Below, piece after piece: positions 49,531 through 62,293 of a stretch of 64,000 bases of DNA. The notes below the pieces were generated by a model that made no database searches, was not told the DNA's origin, and saw only the letters and a list, made by a program, of their open reading frames with translations. This DNA is from Sclerurus mexicanus (Eukaryota > Chordata > Aves > Passeriformes > Furnariidae), in assembly GCA_013396755.1 (NCBI GenBank), contig VWZF01005993.1:2127934-2191933 (forward strand). Direction: 5' to 3'. The position numbers were made by a program, and so were the translations under genes. Positions within the stretch are counted from its first letter, which is position 1, and every line of letters starts with the position of its first letter.

Positions 49531-52445
49531 TCATGGCTTCCCGCCTGACCTCGTGGCTTTTGGCAAGGCACTCATCTCTCAGGGTCCTGTCCTGCACCTG
49601 AGCTATGAACTGTCTCAAACAGCACTGTTACAGCACAAGCTCCAAGCTCTGTCTCTGCTCTGCTTTTCAGATTTCCTTTGACATTATGGCCAAGCCACAG
49701 TCTTTGTGAGCCTGTACCCCAACCTAGATGTGGCAATTCCACCTTTGGCAAGGGAAGACATGCAGTGTTGTGACACCACGGGGGGAGCAGGACGAGACAG
49801 CAACCAAAGTTTTTCAAGGATGTCCCTCTCCAGAGAGCAAGGTCTGTCTCTTCCCACATGCTGGTAAAACCAAGCACCCACCATGCTGTGTCACTTTGCA
49901 TTAGTGCACTTCACTCCATAAATAGCAGTGTATTGGTGTATGGGCCAGGGTGAATCCAGGATTGCAAAATATAGTCAGCAGAATAAGTACCAAGTACAGA
50001 GGATATACCAGCTCCAGGCTACTGTCTGTAGGGAGTAAAATTAAGGTAAAATTCACCCACTCTCATTCCTAATCAATTGAATAAGGCAATATCATTGAAA
50101 GGAATGGGGGGACAGAAAACAGTACCTTGCACACTTTGGGAAACACATCAATATCAACAGGATCTTGGAATAACATATTTAAGAGAATTATTTTAATTCC
50201 GAATACTGTCTTGCCTCAGGACCAGTTTCTATTTGTCCCAAGACATGTTGAAACAATAAAGAACATTTTCTCACCAAGCCCCTGCAAAAAATTTTCTCTT
50301 AAGGGTTTAAAAAATTGGCAAAAAGCCTTCTGCAAGAAAAGTGGAAATACTCCTTGTTGCAAAATCACTGCACTGCCTCAAGAAGTTTATACAGATATTG
50401 GTAACTTAGAAAAACTTATATGTTTAAAATAAGATCCTTTTCTGGTAAAGGCAAGTGACCACTCTCCCTTTAACTTTAAAAAGGGACAACATCAAGCAAA
50501 ACTTCTCAGCATAATGAGAAAAGAGATGATTTCTGTAAATACTGAGACACTATACCCTGATGAAGCATGTGCTGTACTTCATAGGTAGGCTGTGTTATGT
50601 TTGTTTAGGTGCAGGACAATGAGATTCTGGGGGCTCTGGGTGCTAACACAACACAAAGGATCATCAGGTATTTTGAAAGGTTAGAAATAACCAGGACATC
50701 ACAATGAACATCCAAATGTTTAATGTTTGCCTTTACACTGATCAACCTAACAGGTCATCTAAATATACCTAAATGTACATCAGGTGAGCTGATCAAAATG
50801 AGGAACTATTTTCAATCATGTCTGGTTGCAGCCTTAAATTCTTTAAAGGACACTAGCTGAATTATAAGCAAAGAGGCTTACTTCTTCTGTGAACCTCTTT
50901 AGAGCAGTATCTGCCACACAGAAGATACTGAGGGAGAAGAAACACATCCCTAGCATCCCACGTGTCCCAGTATTTTGGATGGTAACACTAGGTGTTAGCC
51001 TGAAATTCATCAGAGTTCAGAAGGAAAAACATGAGTTCCAACAAGTTCTGTTTTAAATGACTCTTTTGCTGTAGAGAAGACATAATGGCTGTTGAGCAAT
51101 ATCCAAGAGCCTTATGGAATAGCAAAGGGTAAAAGGCCTTGCCATGGATCTCTCTGGCAGTGTCTGCCACAGTAGCCCAGCAGCGGGAGGAGGAGGAAGA
51201 TGAATTTCAGTGTATCGAAGACCCTGAAGTTACTACCATCCTGAGGCACCCCTGATTCAGAGGGGGCTCACAGGGAAAAGAAAAAGCAGCACAGTGACAC
51301 AAAGCAAAGACTCCTTTTGGATCGAGTCCTCAAGGCCTACACATAAAGCACAGCCAAAGCAGCGATGGTGTGCAGGCTCCTGGAGGCACCCTGCGTGCAC
51401 AGAGGAGGTGGTTAATCTATCCTGTAAAAGTGCACATCATGCACTAGGGACAGGGGTAATAGGGAAGAAAAATGATTGAACCCAAAGCAATGCAGTCATT
51501 GGGGAATGGCTTCCTTGTCTTTGTACCCCATGTGAGGGTAAACAAAGTCTCTTCCCCTCTTTACTCATAAGTAACCTGGGTTACTTATTTCACCAGAAAA
51601 GACAAAACCTAGGCCAAGAAGATAAATGAGCTACAACTGGGGGTGTTTTTCATGTTTAAAGCACAGTGGGCAGCAGTAGACACCTAAGCACTAGGTATTT
51701 CTCATTCCTGTAAGAAAAGGATTTCTACAGCTTTATAAGAAAAGCAGAAGAAATCTCAGCATTCCAATCTCCTTGACACTGTTCACGGTGAATATTTGCG
51801 TAGCAAATCCTGCATACCTGAAATTTCCTTAGCCAGGCTGTGTGCATGCTCACACCTGACAGCAGTTCTGCTGTATTTGCTGCCATAGAGATTGCTTGGC
51901 AAACACCAGACATACAGCAGCAAACTCAGCTACCATTCTAAGGAATCTAATCAATTCTAATGTAAAAATTATTCAAGACTTCTTTTTTTCTCCACTCTGG
52001 TACTGATTATAAGTTGTAACAAGGCTTCACAGATTTACCATCCCTCCCCATCCAGTTAAATCATTTGTCTAATGCACTGATGCGTGTGGCACAACCATTT
52101 GCACAGTCCAGCATCAATTCAGAAAAGTGTTTCAGTGATGATTAAGGGGCTCTGAGTACATCACCAAAGCTAAGCGCGTGCCCAAGCACACTGCTGAGCT
52201 GGCTGTACCAGTGAATCAAGAGTCTTAGCTGTCAGGCTTTGAATGAGGAGCCTGCTGGTGCACCCCCAGTCCCAGGGCAGCAAACAGAAAGCAGCAGGAG
52301 GGCAGAGCAGCGCTGACGAGCATGAGAGAATAGCATGAGCAGCTAGGGCCCAAACCTGTAAAGATTCAAGTCGCAGGGTGAAAAGTAGGTAGCAAGAGAC
52401 ATCACAGCTAACAGGAAATGTTTTACAGGCTCCTAAGTACTGTGA
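49531..52445. other. Non-coding stretch, no gene recognised
   Basis: Ordinary sequence with one open segment bounded by splice-like sites (50220-50400), reported as a finding. No other recognisable element. Confidence 0.55.
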
Positions 52446-52449
52446 CATT

Positions 52450-52506
52450 TGAACCAGATGACCCACTGTGGTCCCTTCCAACCTGACCCATTCTGTGATT
52501 CTGAGT
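52450..52506 (+). repeat. CR1 LINE 3'-tail fragment
   Basis: AACCAGATGACCCACTGTGG, TCCCTTCCAACCTGACCCAT and TCTGTGATTCTG are the classic CR1 end ('agatgacctctgtggtcccttccaacc...attctgtgattctg'), including the repeated ATTCTGTG-type octamer. Only the last 60 or so bases are recognisable. It is either a severely 5'-truncated insertion or the remnant of an older copy. Confidence 0.85.
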
Positions 52507-52509
52507 AAG

Positions 52510-53795
52510 GAAAGGAAGTGCTGGTGGCCTGCTCACCTGAGAGCAGGGCTGTGATCCCTGCGCTCAGAAGGAAAGCTGGAGTGGAACAGGGAAAAAACAG
52601 TCCAGAGTTCTTCTATCCCTCACATCCAGGCTGTCCTGCTGCCACGTAGACAAGCTGAGGTGGCACAGAGTGCAGTGGAGAGCAATTCAGAGCAACTCCT
52701 GTGGGCAGGGACTGGTTATCCCAGCATAGAAAAGGGTCACTTGTGCTGTGCTGCCAAACACTCCTGACATCCCTTCCAGAGCTCTGCTGGCCCTGTGGGA
52801 CTAAGAAACTCATGTCTCTGGGCATCCCCTGCAATTCTCAGGGTGGCATGCCCCAAGGAGAGCACACACCTGCAAATACACTCCTTCAGGTAGCAAACAG
52901 AACAGGAAAGTAGATCTCCCTTGGAAAGCAAAAAACCTCCTGATAATAAGCTGTGACTGAAGTGAGATTCTCTTTATGCAAAGCCATGTGATATTCAAAA
53001 CCAATCCAACTGTCCTTCATTTTGATCTTTACCAGGAATTATTAGCACCCCTCCAGGAGAAAATCCACCTCCTGTATTCTGTTTCCAGCTGGCTCCAATT
53101 CACTCATGTTCTAAATGTCCCACTGGATTCTTCTAACATTTTATAAGGTGGCAGCTTAAATTCCTGTAATCTGTGGCCCCAGCCATGGCTATTAGCATAC
53201 AGTATGAAAAATACTTGGGAACGGGAGAGCCAAACTTTGAAAGTGCAGTCTCTGAATATCACTGCAGCTTCAGAAATGAGAGTTTGCAAATGTCCAGAGA
53301 CTGGACTGGTCTTGTGTAAACCTGGTCACTTAGACCCTGAATCTCCCAAGCTGATCACATCTGTTGGAGCTTGAAAGAGGTAGGGAGAAGGGGAACACGC
53401 TGAACTATGAAAAGCCTCCGTTTGCAACACTGCCAGCATACATTTATCTTGAACATGTCTCAAGCAGGAGGAAATCTAATGAAATAATCTGTGTCTGGTC
53501 TATTCAGGACATAGTAAAAAAGTGCCACAATTTCTCTGTTTTAATGCAGAGTATCAAGGCTTTTGTCCCAAGAAAACGGAGGATTCCCTGCTCTATAAAT
53601 ATTGGTTTCTAATGGCAGTTGGTCAGCTAAAAGATGGGGGATTTAATAATAATTTAAGAATTGAGATTTAAGAATAATTTGATAGATTCTGGTGCCTCTG
53701 TTTCTGTTGGGTGCAGCCAAAAGGCCAGCTGGCTGGTAACTTACCTCTTCCCTCCCTAAGCATCTTGACAAATGGGTTTTGAAACAGCTCTAGTC
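52510..53795. other. Non-coding stretch, no gene recognised
   Basis: Lies between two CR1 fragments. An 82-codon plus-strand frame at 53364-53612 shows no known domain. No RNA gene or regulatory cluster stood out. Confidence 0.55.
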
Positions 53796-53796
53796 C

Positions 53797-54110
53797 CCCT
53801 GGAGAGGGAATTTTTACAAGGGCATGGAGAGACAGATCAACTATCTCTCCATGGGAATGGCTCTAAACTGAGAGAGGTCAGGTTTAGATTAAATATTAGG
53901 AAGAAATTCTTTACTGTGAGGGTGGCGAGGCCCTGGCACAGGTTGCCCAGAGAAGCTGTGGCTGCTTCATCCCTGAAGTTTTCAAGGCCAGGCTGGAGAG
54001 GACCTGGAGCAACCTGGTCTAGTGTAAGGTGTCCCTGCCCATGGAGGGGAGTTGGAACCAGAGGTTTTTAAGGGCTCGTCCAACTTAAACCATTCTATGA
54101 CTCTATGATA
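53797..54110 (+). mobile_element. CR1 LINE, 5'-truncated copy with ORF2 C-terminus
   Basis: Best-preserved transposon of the window. It opens at GGAGAGGGAATTTTTACAAG and carries the end of CR1 ORF2, with RFRLNIRKKFFTVRVARPWH followed by RLPREAV, typical of the CR1 reverse-transcriptase protein C-terminus. A one-base loss near 53975-53977 shifts the frame. The expected ORF2 stop is visible as TAG at 54020-54022 in the shifted frame. The short 3' UTR ends at CATTCTATGACTCTATGATA, two copies of the octamer tail used for CR1 priming. It has no poly-A, as expected for CR1. It is a dead copy, younger than the one at 44930. Confidence 0.93.
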
Positions 54111-54114
54111 CTAA

Positions 54115-57100
54115 ATTAACAAGCCTTGTCTCAATAACCTCTCAAAACTGGAGAGGAGTGAGAGGAGGGGGGCAGTTTAAGTCTGGATGAAGATCCAGGT
54201 GTTACAGACCAAGTGTAATACAACAGAGTGAAGAACTAGATAAAGCTAATAACAAAGCAATCATTAGTAACAAATCTGTCATACTCTAAGCAACAACATA
54301 TCATTTTCTAACAACATCAATCTCAAATGTTGTGTGTACAAACCCCTTCAGCGTTTTAGATTTTGATTTCTTCACTCAGTCATGCTCAAACACAGTTGCC
54401 CCTGAAACTACCTTGTCCCAAAGGAAACCACAATTTTAAAGCACAAGCCATGAATATCCCCATGGCTACAATGATTCTCAGCAGCATTTGACATTACAGC
54501 CAAGGTCATTTTTTCACTAGCTAGTAAGAGATCCTTAGTGACCTATAAGTGCAAGTCAATTACAAACCTTGGGTCTTAAATGAGCTAACAGCACATACCA
54601 TCTCCAACCTTTTAGGGTAAGTGTGAAGATGCCTCTTAGATCAGATCCTTAAGATAGCCTTGGGGATACTGATGCATTTAGGTTTGAAATTCATGCCAAA
54701 ACAATCCCAAATAAAAATGATGGGAAAAAATCCAGTCTCAGGGTGTCTCATTGGGAAATGAGAGTGCCAAAATCCTTTTGGTTGTTTTGCTGGGAACACA
54801 GATTTTAAAAACCACAGGCTTATTTAGGGGGTGTATGTGGGACACTTGACAGAAACACTCAGAATTACCAAACTGTAGAGAACTGACAAATGTTTCATGT
54901 AAGATGAACCTGAAGCGTGTCTCCATTTTTTGTTGTTGTTAGCAGTAACATGACACAGTGTTCTTAAGGGACACTTACGTTTCCCGTAAGTCTCCTGACT
55001 GCACCTTGGTACTCTAGTGCGTGGTTATTGCATGAGCAGCATTGTATGTGCAGTTCTACCGCTCTGGGTGCAAAACCTGCACTTGCTATATTTGGAAGCA
55101 GAGCAGAAAGCCAGTTGGCATCTCCCCTCCTTCTCCCCACTGGATACCCCTTTATAGCCCGGCAGTCACCAAGCACTAGACCAAACCTTTAACCAGTCAC
55201 TCATCTTGACTCAAGTGTTTGTGAGGGTTCCCATCAGTCCATTTTCCTCTGTTTCACACCACCAGCATTTGAGCTCCCATTAAACTGAACCAAAGAGAGA
55301 GTCAAACATGACAGATCATCTCAGGATACTTTATATTTAGAAATCGGCCTCAGGCTACAGTAGTTCCTGGGATTCCTAGCTCCCTTCAGACCCAAGTTTA
55401 TAATGTGCCCCCCACAAATCACTTCAATTTCAAATAGCATTGCATAGTCCCCAGAAGCCACAAAGAAGAACGAGGCTTCCATTGAGTAAAAAATCCTCAC
55501 GAATGTCAGGAAATGGAAGACATGGCCCTAACCACACGTAAAATCTAACTAAAGAGTTGTTCTGGTCACTGGAAAGCTGTTTTTACAAATACTTAGGTCA
55601 ACCCCTATATATTTTATAATTAGCTGCTTGCCTTTATTTCACAAAATACTTGTCTCACTCAGTGGCTTCAAGGTTACCCTACTCTGGTCTAGCGTGAGCT
55701 GGCAAAAGATAAACATGAGCTGCCTACAAGATAAATCTAGAGAGGAACACAGTCCACAGTAAAATCCTCCATTGCATCTGTTCCCTTCACATGAACAACT
55801 GCTGCAACGTGGTATTTCTGCTCCAAGATATTTATGTGTTTCATACAGCAGTGGGAAGCGGTCAGGCCAAGCAGAGCCGATGCTGCAAAGAGCTCACCAG
55901 CTGAACTGTGCGTGTGTGGGACGATCAGCTGCCAGCCTGAATCCACATGGATTTGGTTACCTGTTGCCCTGTGCAGCACAGTAATCAATATTAAGGGATT
56001 ACACTCTAAGAACATGAGTGGGGTTCAGTTTTCTCTAAGTGACCCAAGCACATGCCCAACGTGTTTGCATGAGGAGATCAAGTGAAAGATCCATTAGACA
56101 ATAAAGCAGCACAAGCCCACGTTCCTGTGGGCTGAAATCAAGGGCACATTTTCAAACTCTGAGTAGGCTAAAGAAACCCGATGCCATCTGAAACAGCCCT
56201 CAGCCAGGGTGTGCTGGCTGGATAGAAAATTCTCATTATCTTCTTATCCTGCTTTGTACCTTGCTGGGTTTTTGCAGTCTCAATAATAAAACAGTAAAGC
56301 AACATCCCAGAAAGAGAAACTGAAGTTTTCTTTATGAAGTGCTTTTTCATAGAAGCCAAGGATATTCATGGGGAGAGGCACAGCGAAATCAGTCTGTGTC
56401 TGGAAAGGTTGATATGCTCCTTACTTGTTGTAACCTGAAGCCATTGCCTTCTTTTTTTTTTATTTTTTTAATTGCTGGTACATATTTGAGACCTGAGCCA
56501 AAATGATATAAGAAGGAATCCTGCAGTGGCTTTGCTGATTCTTTGAACAGGTCCTTTGACAACAATAAATGTACTGATAGCAGAGTATAAGGCAATTTCA
56601 AAACAGGCCATTAAACAGCAAAAACAGATGAGTGCTGAAAAAAACATTCCTAAAGTAAGGGCATGTGGAGTAACCCCAGGTGCTCTGGTAAGTCCTGGTC
56701 AAGGAGGCTGCAGTGCTTTAAAAACACTCATGAGCTAAACACTGCAGCATCCCCCGGGAACAGGGAGGTGTCCTTCACTCAGCAGTCTGGGACAGAGCTG
56801 ATGTCTGCTCCCACCCGTGTGGGGCTGCGGGCTCTGATCCCAGCAGGACCACAGGATGCTCATCCAGGAAGCCACTGACAGCACGAGGACTGAGCCTGCA
56901 AAGAGCCATCTTTTCCCTCACGCAGTCCTTCCTCCAAGATGAAGGAAGAAAACACACAAAGTTATGCTGATAGGCTGCTCTGAGGACAAATGCTGTGCTG
57001 AATTTCCACATTAGACAGTGATGATAGGGACTTCATAATTTCTATACTGAATGCACAAAAATGACTAAAATTTTTTAATAAATATTTAAAGCATAGTCAC

Positions 57101-57340
57101 AGTGTCATAGCCAAGCACTTTATTTTGTCCCCAAAACCATGAGATTAATATAAAGATAGCACAACTTGGTGACTTGTTGTTTCTTTTAAATCTGCCTTCT
57201 AATTTCTGAGCCTTGAGTCTTGTTTTCCAGGCATTACTTTTTTCCTATGACAAGGAGGGTTAGAAACTGCCTTGGTTTTTGAAAGCTGAGATTCCCCCTT
57301 AATTACATGCATGGCTCTAGGAAATACACCAAATATCACA
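54115..57340. other. Non-coding stretch, no gene recognised
   Basis: No exon or RNA gene. A T-rich run of ten or more T lies at 56452-56469, interrupted by one A. The rest is unremarkable. Confidence 0.55.
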
Positions 57341-57344
57341 TAAC

Positions 57345-57425
57345 TTGGCATTATTACCGTGTTTCATGTTCAAAGCACTTTGCAAAATTCAGTTAATGAA
57401 TCCTGCTAGCACTGCTGTATTTGGA
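57345..57425 (-). repeat. Possible MIR/L2 tail relic
   Basis: TTCAAAGCACTTTGCAAAAT and TCAGTTAATGAATCCTGCTA resemble the reversed MIR 3' part 'taagcgctttacatatattaactcatttaatcctcaca'. Only this segment is visible, so confidence is limited. Confidence 0.4.
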
Positions 57426-58177
57426 GTTAGTGAAAAATGATTGCTCTGAGCAGGACTTGGGACCCTGACAAGGCTCTGTGGAGGATCAGGCCCTAAGCAA
57501 TCTTTCTCAGGGTCATCAGAGGACTCAGAACTGGGATTATAGTTTTGGATTCCTCCTGTCCTGAAAGCACACTTCTCTTATTAAAGATATTAGCACTCAA
57601 ACAGAGCCTCATCCACCCCTGAGCCCCTGTTTACAGAGTCCAGGTAATTTTTGCTTATTTTGTTACTGACCCACCCTTCTAGCCAACCCTGCAGTAATAA
57701 AGCAGTATACAGCATCCATAAAAACGATGCACAAGAAAAGGTTTTTAAATTGAAATACCACACGCTTCCGCAAGATCTGGAAAGTAGTAAAGCACTAAGT
57801 GGAAGCTCCTGTTTCCACACCTGCCTTTCTTCCCCACCTACCCACCCAAAACTTTAGCAGGAGTGTTTATTTGGAGAAAGAAAAATTAAAAGCTAATAGA
57901 TAAGAGATACACACTGGGGATTCAGAGGGCCCTGATCGAGGGACAGGGAAGGTCTCATTACACCTGGAGAGCCCTTTTTCCTTTCACTGCTAAATCCCTC
58001 TCCTGGGCGTCCCTTCTGGAAGGCTTTCTGAGGTTGGCAGTGTTTGCACTGCTTTGAAATGCAAGTCTCCCCGCTTTGTTTGTTTTTGAAATGGTTTGAA
58101 AGGGAGGAGCAGACGTCCTTGGCTACTAAAGCTGAGCTTTCCCAAAACACAAGCTGCTGCTCTTTGTTTGCTTCTCG

Positions 58178-58207
58178 TTAATTAGCTGTGTGTCTAATTA
58201 GTGACAG
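58178..58207 (+). promoter_or_regulatory. Paired homeodomain sites next to a MEIS-type site
   Basis: TTAATTAG at 58178-58185 and CTAATTAG at 58194-58201 are 16 bp apart. The second is followed directly by TGACAG (58202-58207), the TALE/MEIS core. This arrangement is typical of developmental enhancers bound by homeodomain proteins with TALE cofactors. No gene in the window indicates the target. Confidence 0.4.
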
Positions 58208-58966
58208 GTTCCCTTTGGCTTTCCTGAAACCAAAGCCGCTCCATGTCAGTAGAGGTCCATCAGGGGACTTGTCAGTGACCGAATGGTTTCCAGCTGCTCC
58301 GGGCTCTCCTCACAGCACACGTGCACACACACTGACACCTACCCACTTCAGCCAGGGGCTGGGGATGGCCCTGCCGATGGACACACCGCTCCCTTTATCC
58401 GCACTGAAACCCTGATTTCAGGCAGGGCCGATCTGGAATATCCTAATCCACATCACATCCTAATTCACCCTAAAGACAGTTCCACAACAGGGCCTCAGTT
58501 TCTAACCCTCTGTTCTAGTCCACTTTCCCTTCCCAGTGTTTTGCTCTGACATTTTGGTCCAGATTCACCTCAGTTACTGCAGTCCAATAACATTGATTTC
58601 ACTCGAGGGTGAAAACTACTTTTCAGCTGCGCAGAGCATCACTCAGCTCTCAGGGCACTCGCTGTAGGATACTGTTATTGCAGTTTGTTTATTTAAACTG
58701 AGGTGAGCTTGGTCTGTTACCAGCTTAAAATTCACCTTCTTGTGGACTCACTGAAAAACCCCTTCAGCCGTACATGCTGGTGTGAGAACGAGGAAGGACA
58801 CAGACTTGCACCATCCCAGGGGACCGCTGAGACTGTTTCTCCCCCACGCATACGCTTCCTGCTCTTCTCTGCTCACTTCCCCCCTACGGGTTTCCATCAG
58901 CAGGTCCCTAAAGAGAGAGGAGTTTATTTAATTCCCTACTGATGTCAGATCCTGTTGGTGCCAGAA

Positions 58967-59016
58967 TGATTGATGGGCAAGCACCATGACTGACGGGAAG
59001 ATGCGCTTTCAATTAG
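58967..59016 (+). promoter_or_regulatory. PBX/HOX-type site with a second TGAYTGAYGG copy
   Basis: TGATTGATGG (58967-58976) contains the composite PBX-HOX core TGATTGAT. Twenty bases on, TGACTGACGG (58987-58996) repeats the same TGAYTGAYGG pattern, and CAATTAG follows at 59010-59016. Together with the sites 800 bp upstream this suggests a homeodomain-regulated element. This is motif evidence only. Confidence 0.4.
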
Positions 59017-62000
59017 CTGTGTGGGCCGTTTCCCTCTCTCTGCCCTCACTCCCCACAGTCCCTCTGGGGCAGTGCCCTCATTGCAGGGTTTCTCTTTGTA
59101 CCAGTGTTCCGTAATCGTTACCCTCTCTTATAATCAGCAGCACCATTTTGCACAAACATGGCTTATTTTAAACTGGGCAAAGCTGAACATGGAACTCTGT
59201 CTTGGAGATTGAACAACCCCAAAACCCAGCAACCCTGGGCCACCAGAAAAGATATTTCTCCCAAGAAAGCCATAGGGTTCACAGCATTTGATTCAAAACC
59301 TCTCTGAAACCCAGTGCCTGTGGTACCTGGCAGATGACAGCTCCAGGCAGTCACGGAGCCAGGAGAAAAAGCATAATCTTTACGTGGTTTTGACTCCTAT
59401 TTTGCAATAACCACTGTAAGACTGGACTACACACACAAACTGGGATTACTCCTAAGAAACACTACCAAGTGCAAAGCAGATGAGAATTCATCCTGTTTGG
59501 TTTCTTGTTTCTGCAGGACAGGATCCCAGTGTAGAGCATTAAATTAGGTATTAGTGAATCCATAGAGTCTCTCTCCCAGAGCAAGTGTCCAAAGGACAAT
59601 CTGCTCTGGAAGCATCATATCCTGGGAGATATTTACCCTGTAAAAGGCACTTCCTCTAGCAGAATCTGACTCTCACTTAGAAGCAAAACACAATTTACAC
59701 AAAGGTAAAGTATATTCATCTTCCTCTCCAGGTTGCACTAGAAGTAATACAGTTTCCTGGAAATATTTTCCTGCACCACGAAGAACAAACAGTATAATCT
59801 AAACATTGACTGCAGCCCAGAAGACTGAAAACACTTTCCTGTGTCAGAATTTTAGCAATAGCCAGATGTGGATGAACAGCAGGTGCCAATAGAAAACATC
59901 AGCTCTGAGCTCACGTGCCCTTCACCAGCCAAGTCCAAAGCATTGAGCTCGGTTATTATTTCACTTCCCACAGTACAATCTAGTCAGTGACAACTGTGTG
60001 GAGAAGAGAGAAATCGGGGCAGTAATGAAGAGTTATACTATTCTGGGACAATCGACTCCAGAAACAGAACCAGCAGGCTGAGAGTTGTGTGGAGAGACTT
60101 TGCTGGTGATGCACTGAAGACACAAGTATCTAAGACGTGCTCTTCTGATCAAACAAAGCTGTTTTGAGGAACTTGTAAAACATTAAATCATGGCCAGAGA
60201 AACTTACCTTAACCTAAATCACCTGTGATTGGTTCTCTGTGCCCCCTCCCTCCATCTGCAAACATGTTCCTGGTTTGATCCATTACCAGTAGACATATAC
60301 AGACTCCATTATGAAACCCACTAATCCCAAGGTTATCCCAAGAGGATGGCTCCCTGTATTTCCAGCAGCACTGTTGTCTTCTGGAGTTTATGAAGCACCT
60401 TTAATTCAATTCTAGAAACACATATCTAGAGTGTGTCCAGCATTTATACATAATCTACAAGTTTGAGATAAACACTTCTGTATTGGCTGCTACAAAGATT
60501 CCTTACTTACACAAATAGTGTGCCAGTATCAATAGTGATTAAATACAATTACAAAATCATCTGTCATTTCCAGCAATGAGCCAAATCTTCTTTGTTTTAG
60601 TCAGCCAACATAACTCAAAGTCAGTTACATTATGCTTGTACTGTTTGAGGAAGAACACTCCAAAAGGTTGGAAAGAAATAGCCTCTAACAGAGATCCTTT
60701 CTCACATTTCCATGTGGAAAAAGAAACCTCAATGCCTTCCAGCCTCTATTGCTTTTCTAGTTCAAGTTAGAAAACGTCACAGTAGATAGAAATGAATGAA
60801 AAAGAAACCAAGCACCTGACAGATCTGGTTTGGGATTTAGGTGACATGTATGAGCAGACGCATGAGGCTTTCCTGTATGACTCATTGCTCATCCTTGGTC
60901 AACTACAATTAGGAAAGCAACAGAGGGAATTAAAATGGGACAGAAAACCACAAAGGAACAAAAGCCAAAACATCAGTCAGCCTAACTCCAATCTCAGTTA
61001 CAGCACATGAACTTGGAGAAAGTCTACTAAAATCAGTGCCATTCTTTCAGACTTACATACATGAAGGAGATTAGGAGGTAGTTCTGACAATAAGTCAGAA
61101 GGTGCAGTATCATCACTAGTTTCACTGCAGCTGGTGTACTGGAACACATGCCTCTGACAGGGGGATGTTACAAACTACTGAGGCCTGACAGCCAGAGCTG
61201 GTTTAGGCTCTGAAGGTTGGACTGCTTGCTTTGGGTCACACACTGAGGGATGGCAGGGTTGTCTACACACTGCCTGCCAAGCAGCCTGAAACAAAAAAGG
61301 AACCTGGCTTCACTCTCCACTGTTCATCTGTTAGGAAAATAATTTGCAGGGAAAAATAATGTATTCCTTCTTAGCTTTCTATCCACTTCCTCTGCAATTA
61401 CACATGGCTTAGGTCTAGTGCAAAGGAGGGACCAGGGAAAAGGGAAATAGGGTTGTCTTTGGATAAGCAGCTTAATCATGTGTAATGTGGAGTCAGATCC
61501 TACATTAAAAAGGCCATACAAGGAATTCAGCAGGCCATGAGGGAAGTCAGAATTTGAGATGCAACAAAAACAAGAGCAAAGGAATGTCTTTTTAGATTCC
61601 ACATGCTTTTAAAACCAGGGCAAGAAGCCTATAAGTAATGCCATTAGTGCCAGCCACTGCAGCACGTCTGGCTTCAAAGCTGCCCTTGCAGCACTGTGTG
61701 TGTTTTTTCATGTGCATCTGTAGAGAAGAGCAGTAAACAGTTCTAGCAGAGCTGTGACGGTCAGTTTGGGATCGAGTAAGAAAAAGCCAAGTTCAGGCTA
61801 AGTAGGGAGTGCTCACAGAGTCAATGCTAACTCTTAAATTCTCTCTTGATCTAATAGGAACTCACACAGGGAAATGGAGAACAGCTGCACCCTGATCCAG
61901 AGGGGTGTTCCCTGTAAAACACCTCCAGGATCACCTGAAGCATGAAGCAGAGGCAGAAGGAGCTGATCCAGCCACTGCCACAGGCAGCAACGTTTGTTTC

Positions 62001-62280
62001 ACCACCAGCAGCAGAGAGGGGGACAGTCATGTCTATGCGTAGGAGCCCCGTGGGCAGGCAATGGGATTCAGAGAATCCTTTAGTGGAAGCAGGCCCTGGA
62101 GCCATTCCCCCCGCGTCTGGCGGGCTAGAATGAGCAACCGGAGGGGTGATCCAGCTGAGAGACATTTCTATCCAAATGTCGGAGAAATCTGACCCAGAGC
62201 AGGGACGTCCGCTTTCCATGCCCGCGGCCAGTGGAAGCGGCACAGCAAGTGCATCCCAAGGACTGTCTCCAGGATACTGG

Positions 62281-62293
62281 TGCCCTCTGCCGA
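62281..62293 (-). promoter_or_regulatory. CTCF-like motif
   Basis: TGCCCTCTGCCGA matches 11 of 13 positions of the reverse CTCF core, including the central GCCCTCTG. It faces the forward match at 48462, a convergent geometry compatible with a loop. Neither site is strong alone. Confidence 0.25.

Noticed and set aside
49077..49618. Minus-strand frames of 146-164 codons with a repeated SWVRVP pattern
   Set aside because: Length comes from the 18-bp tandem repeat, which cannot create a stop. Flanks show no coding signal.
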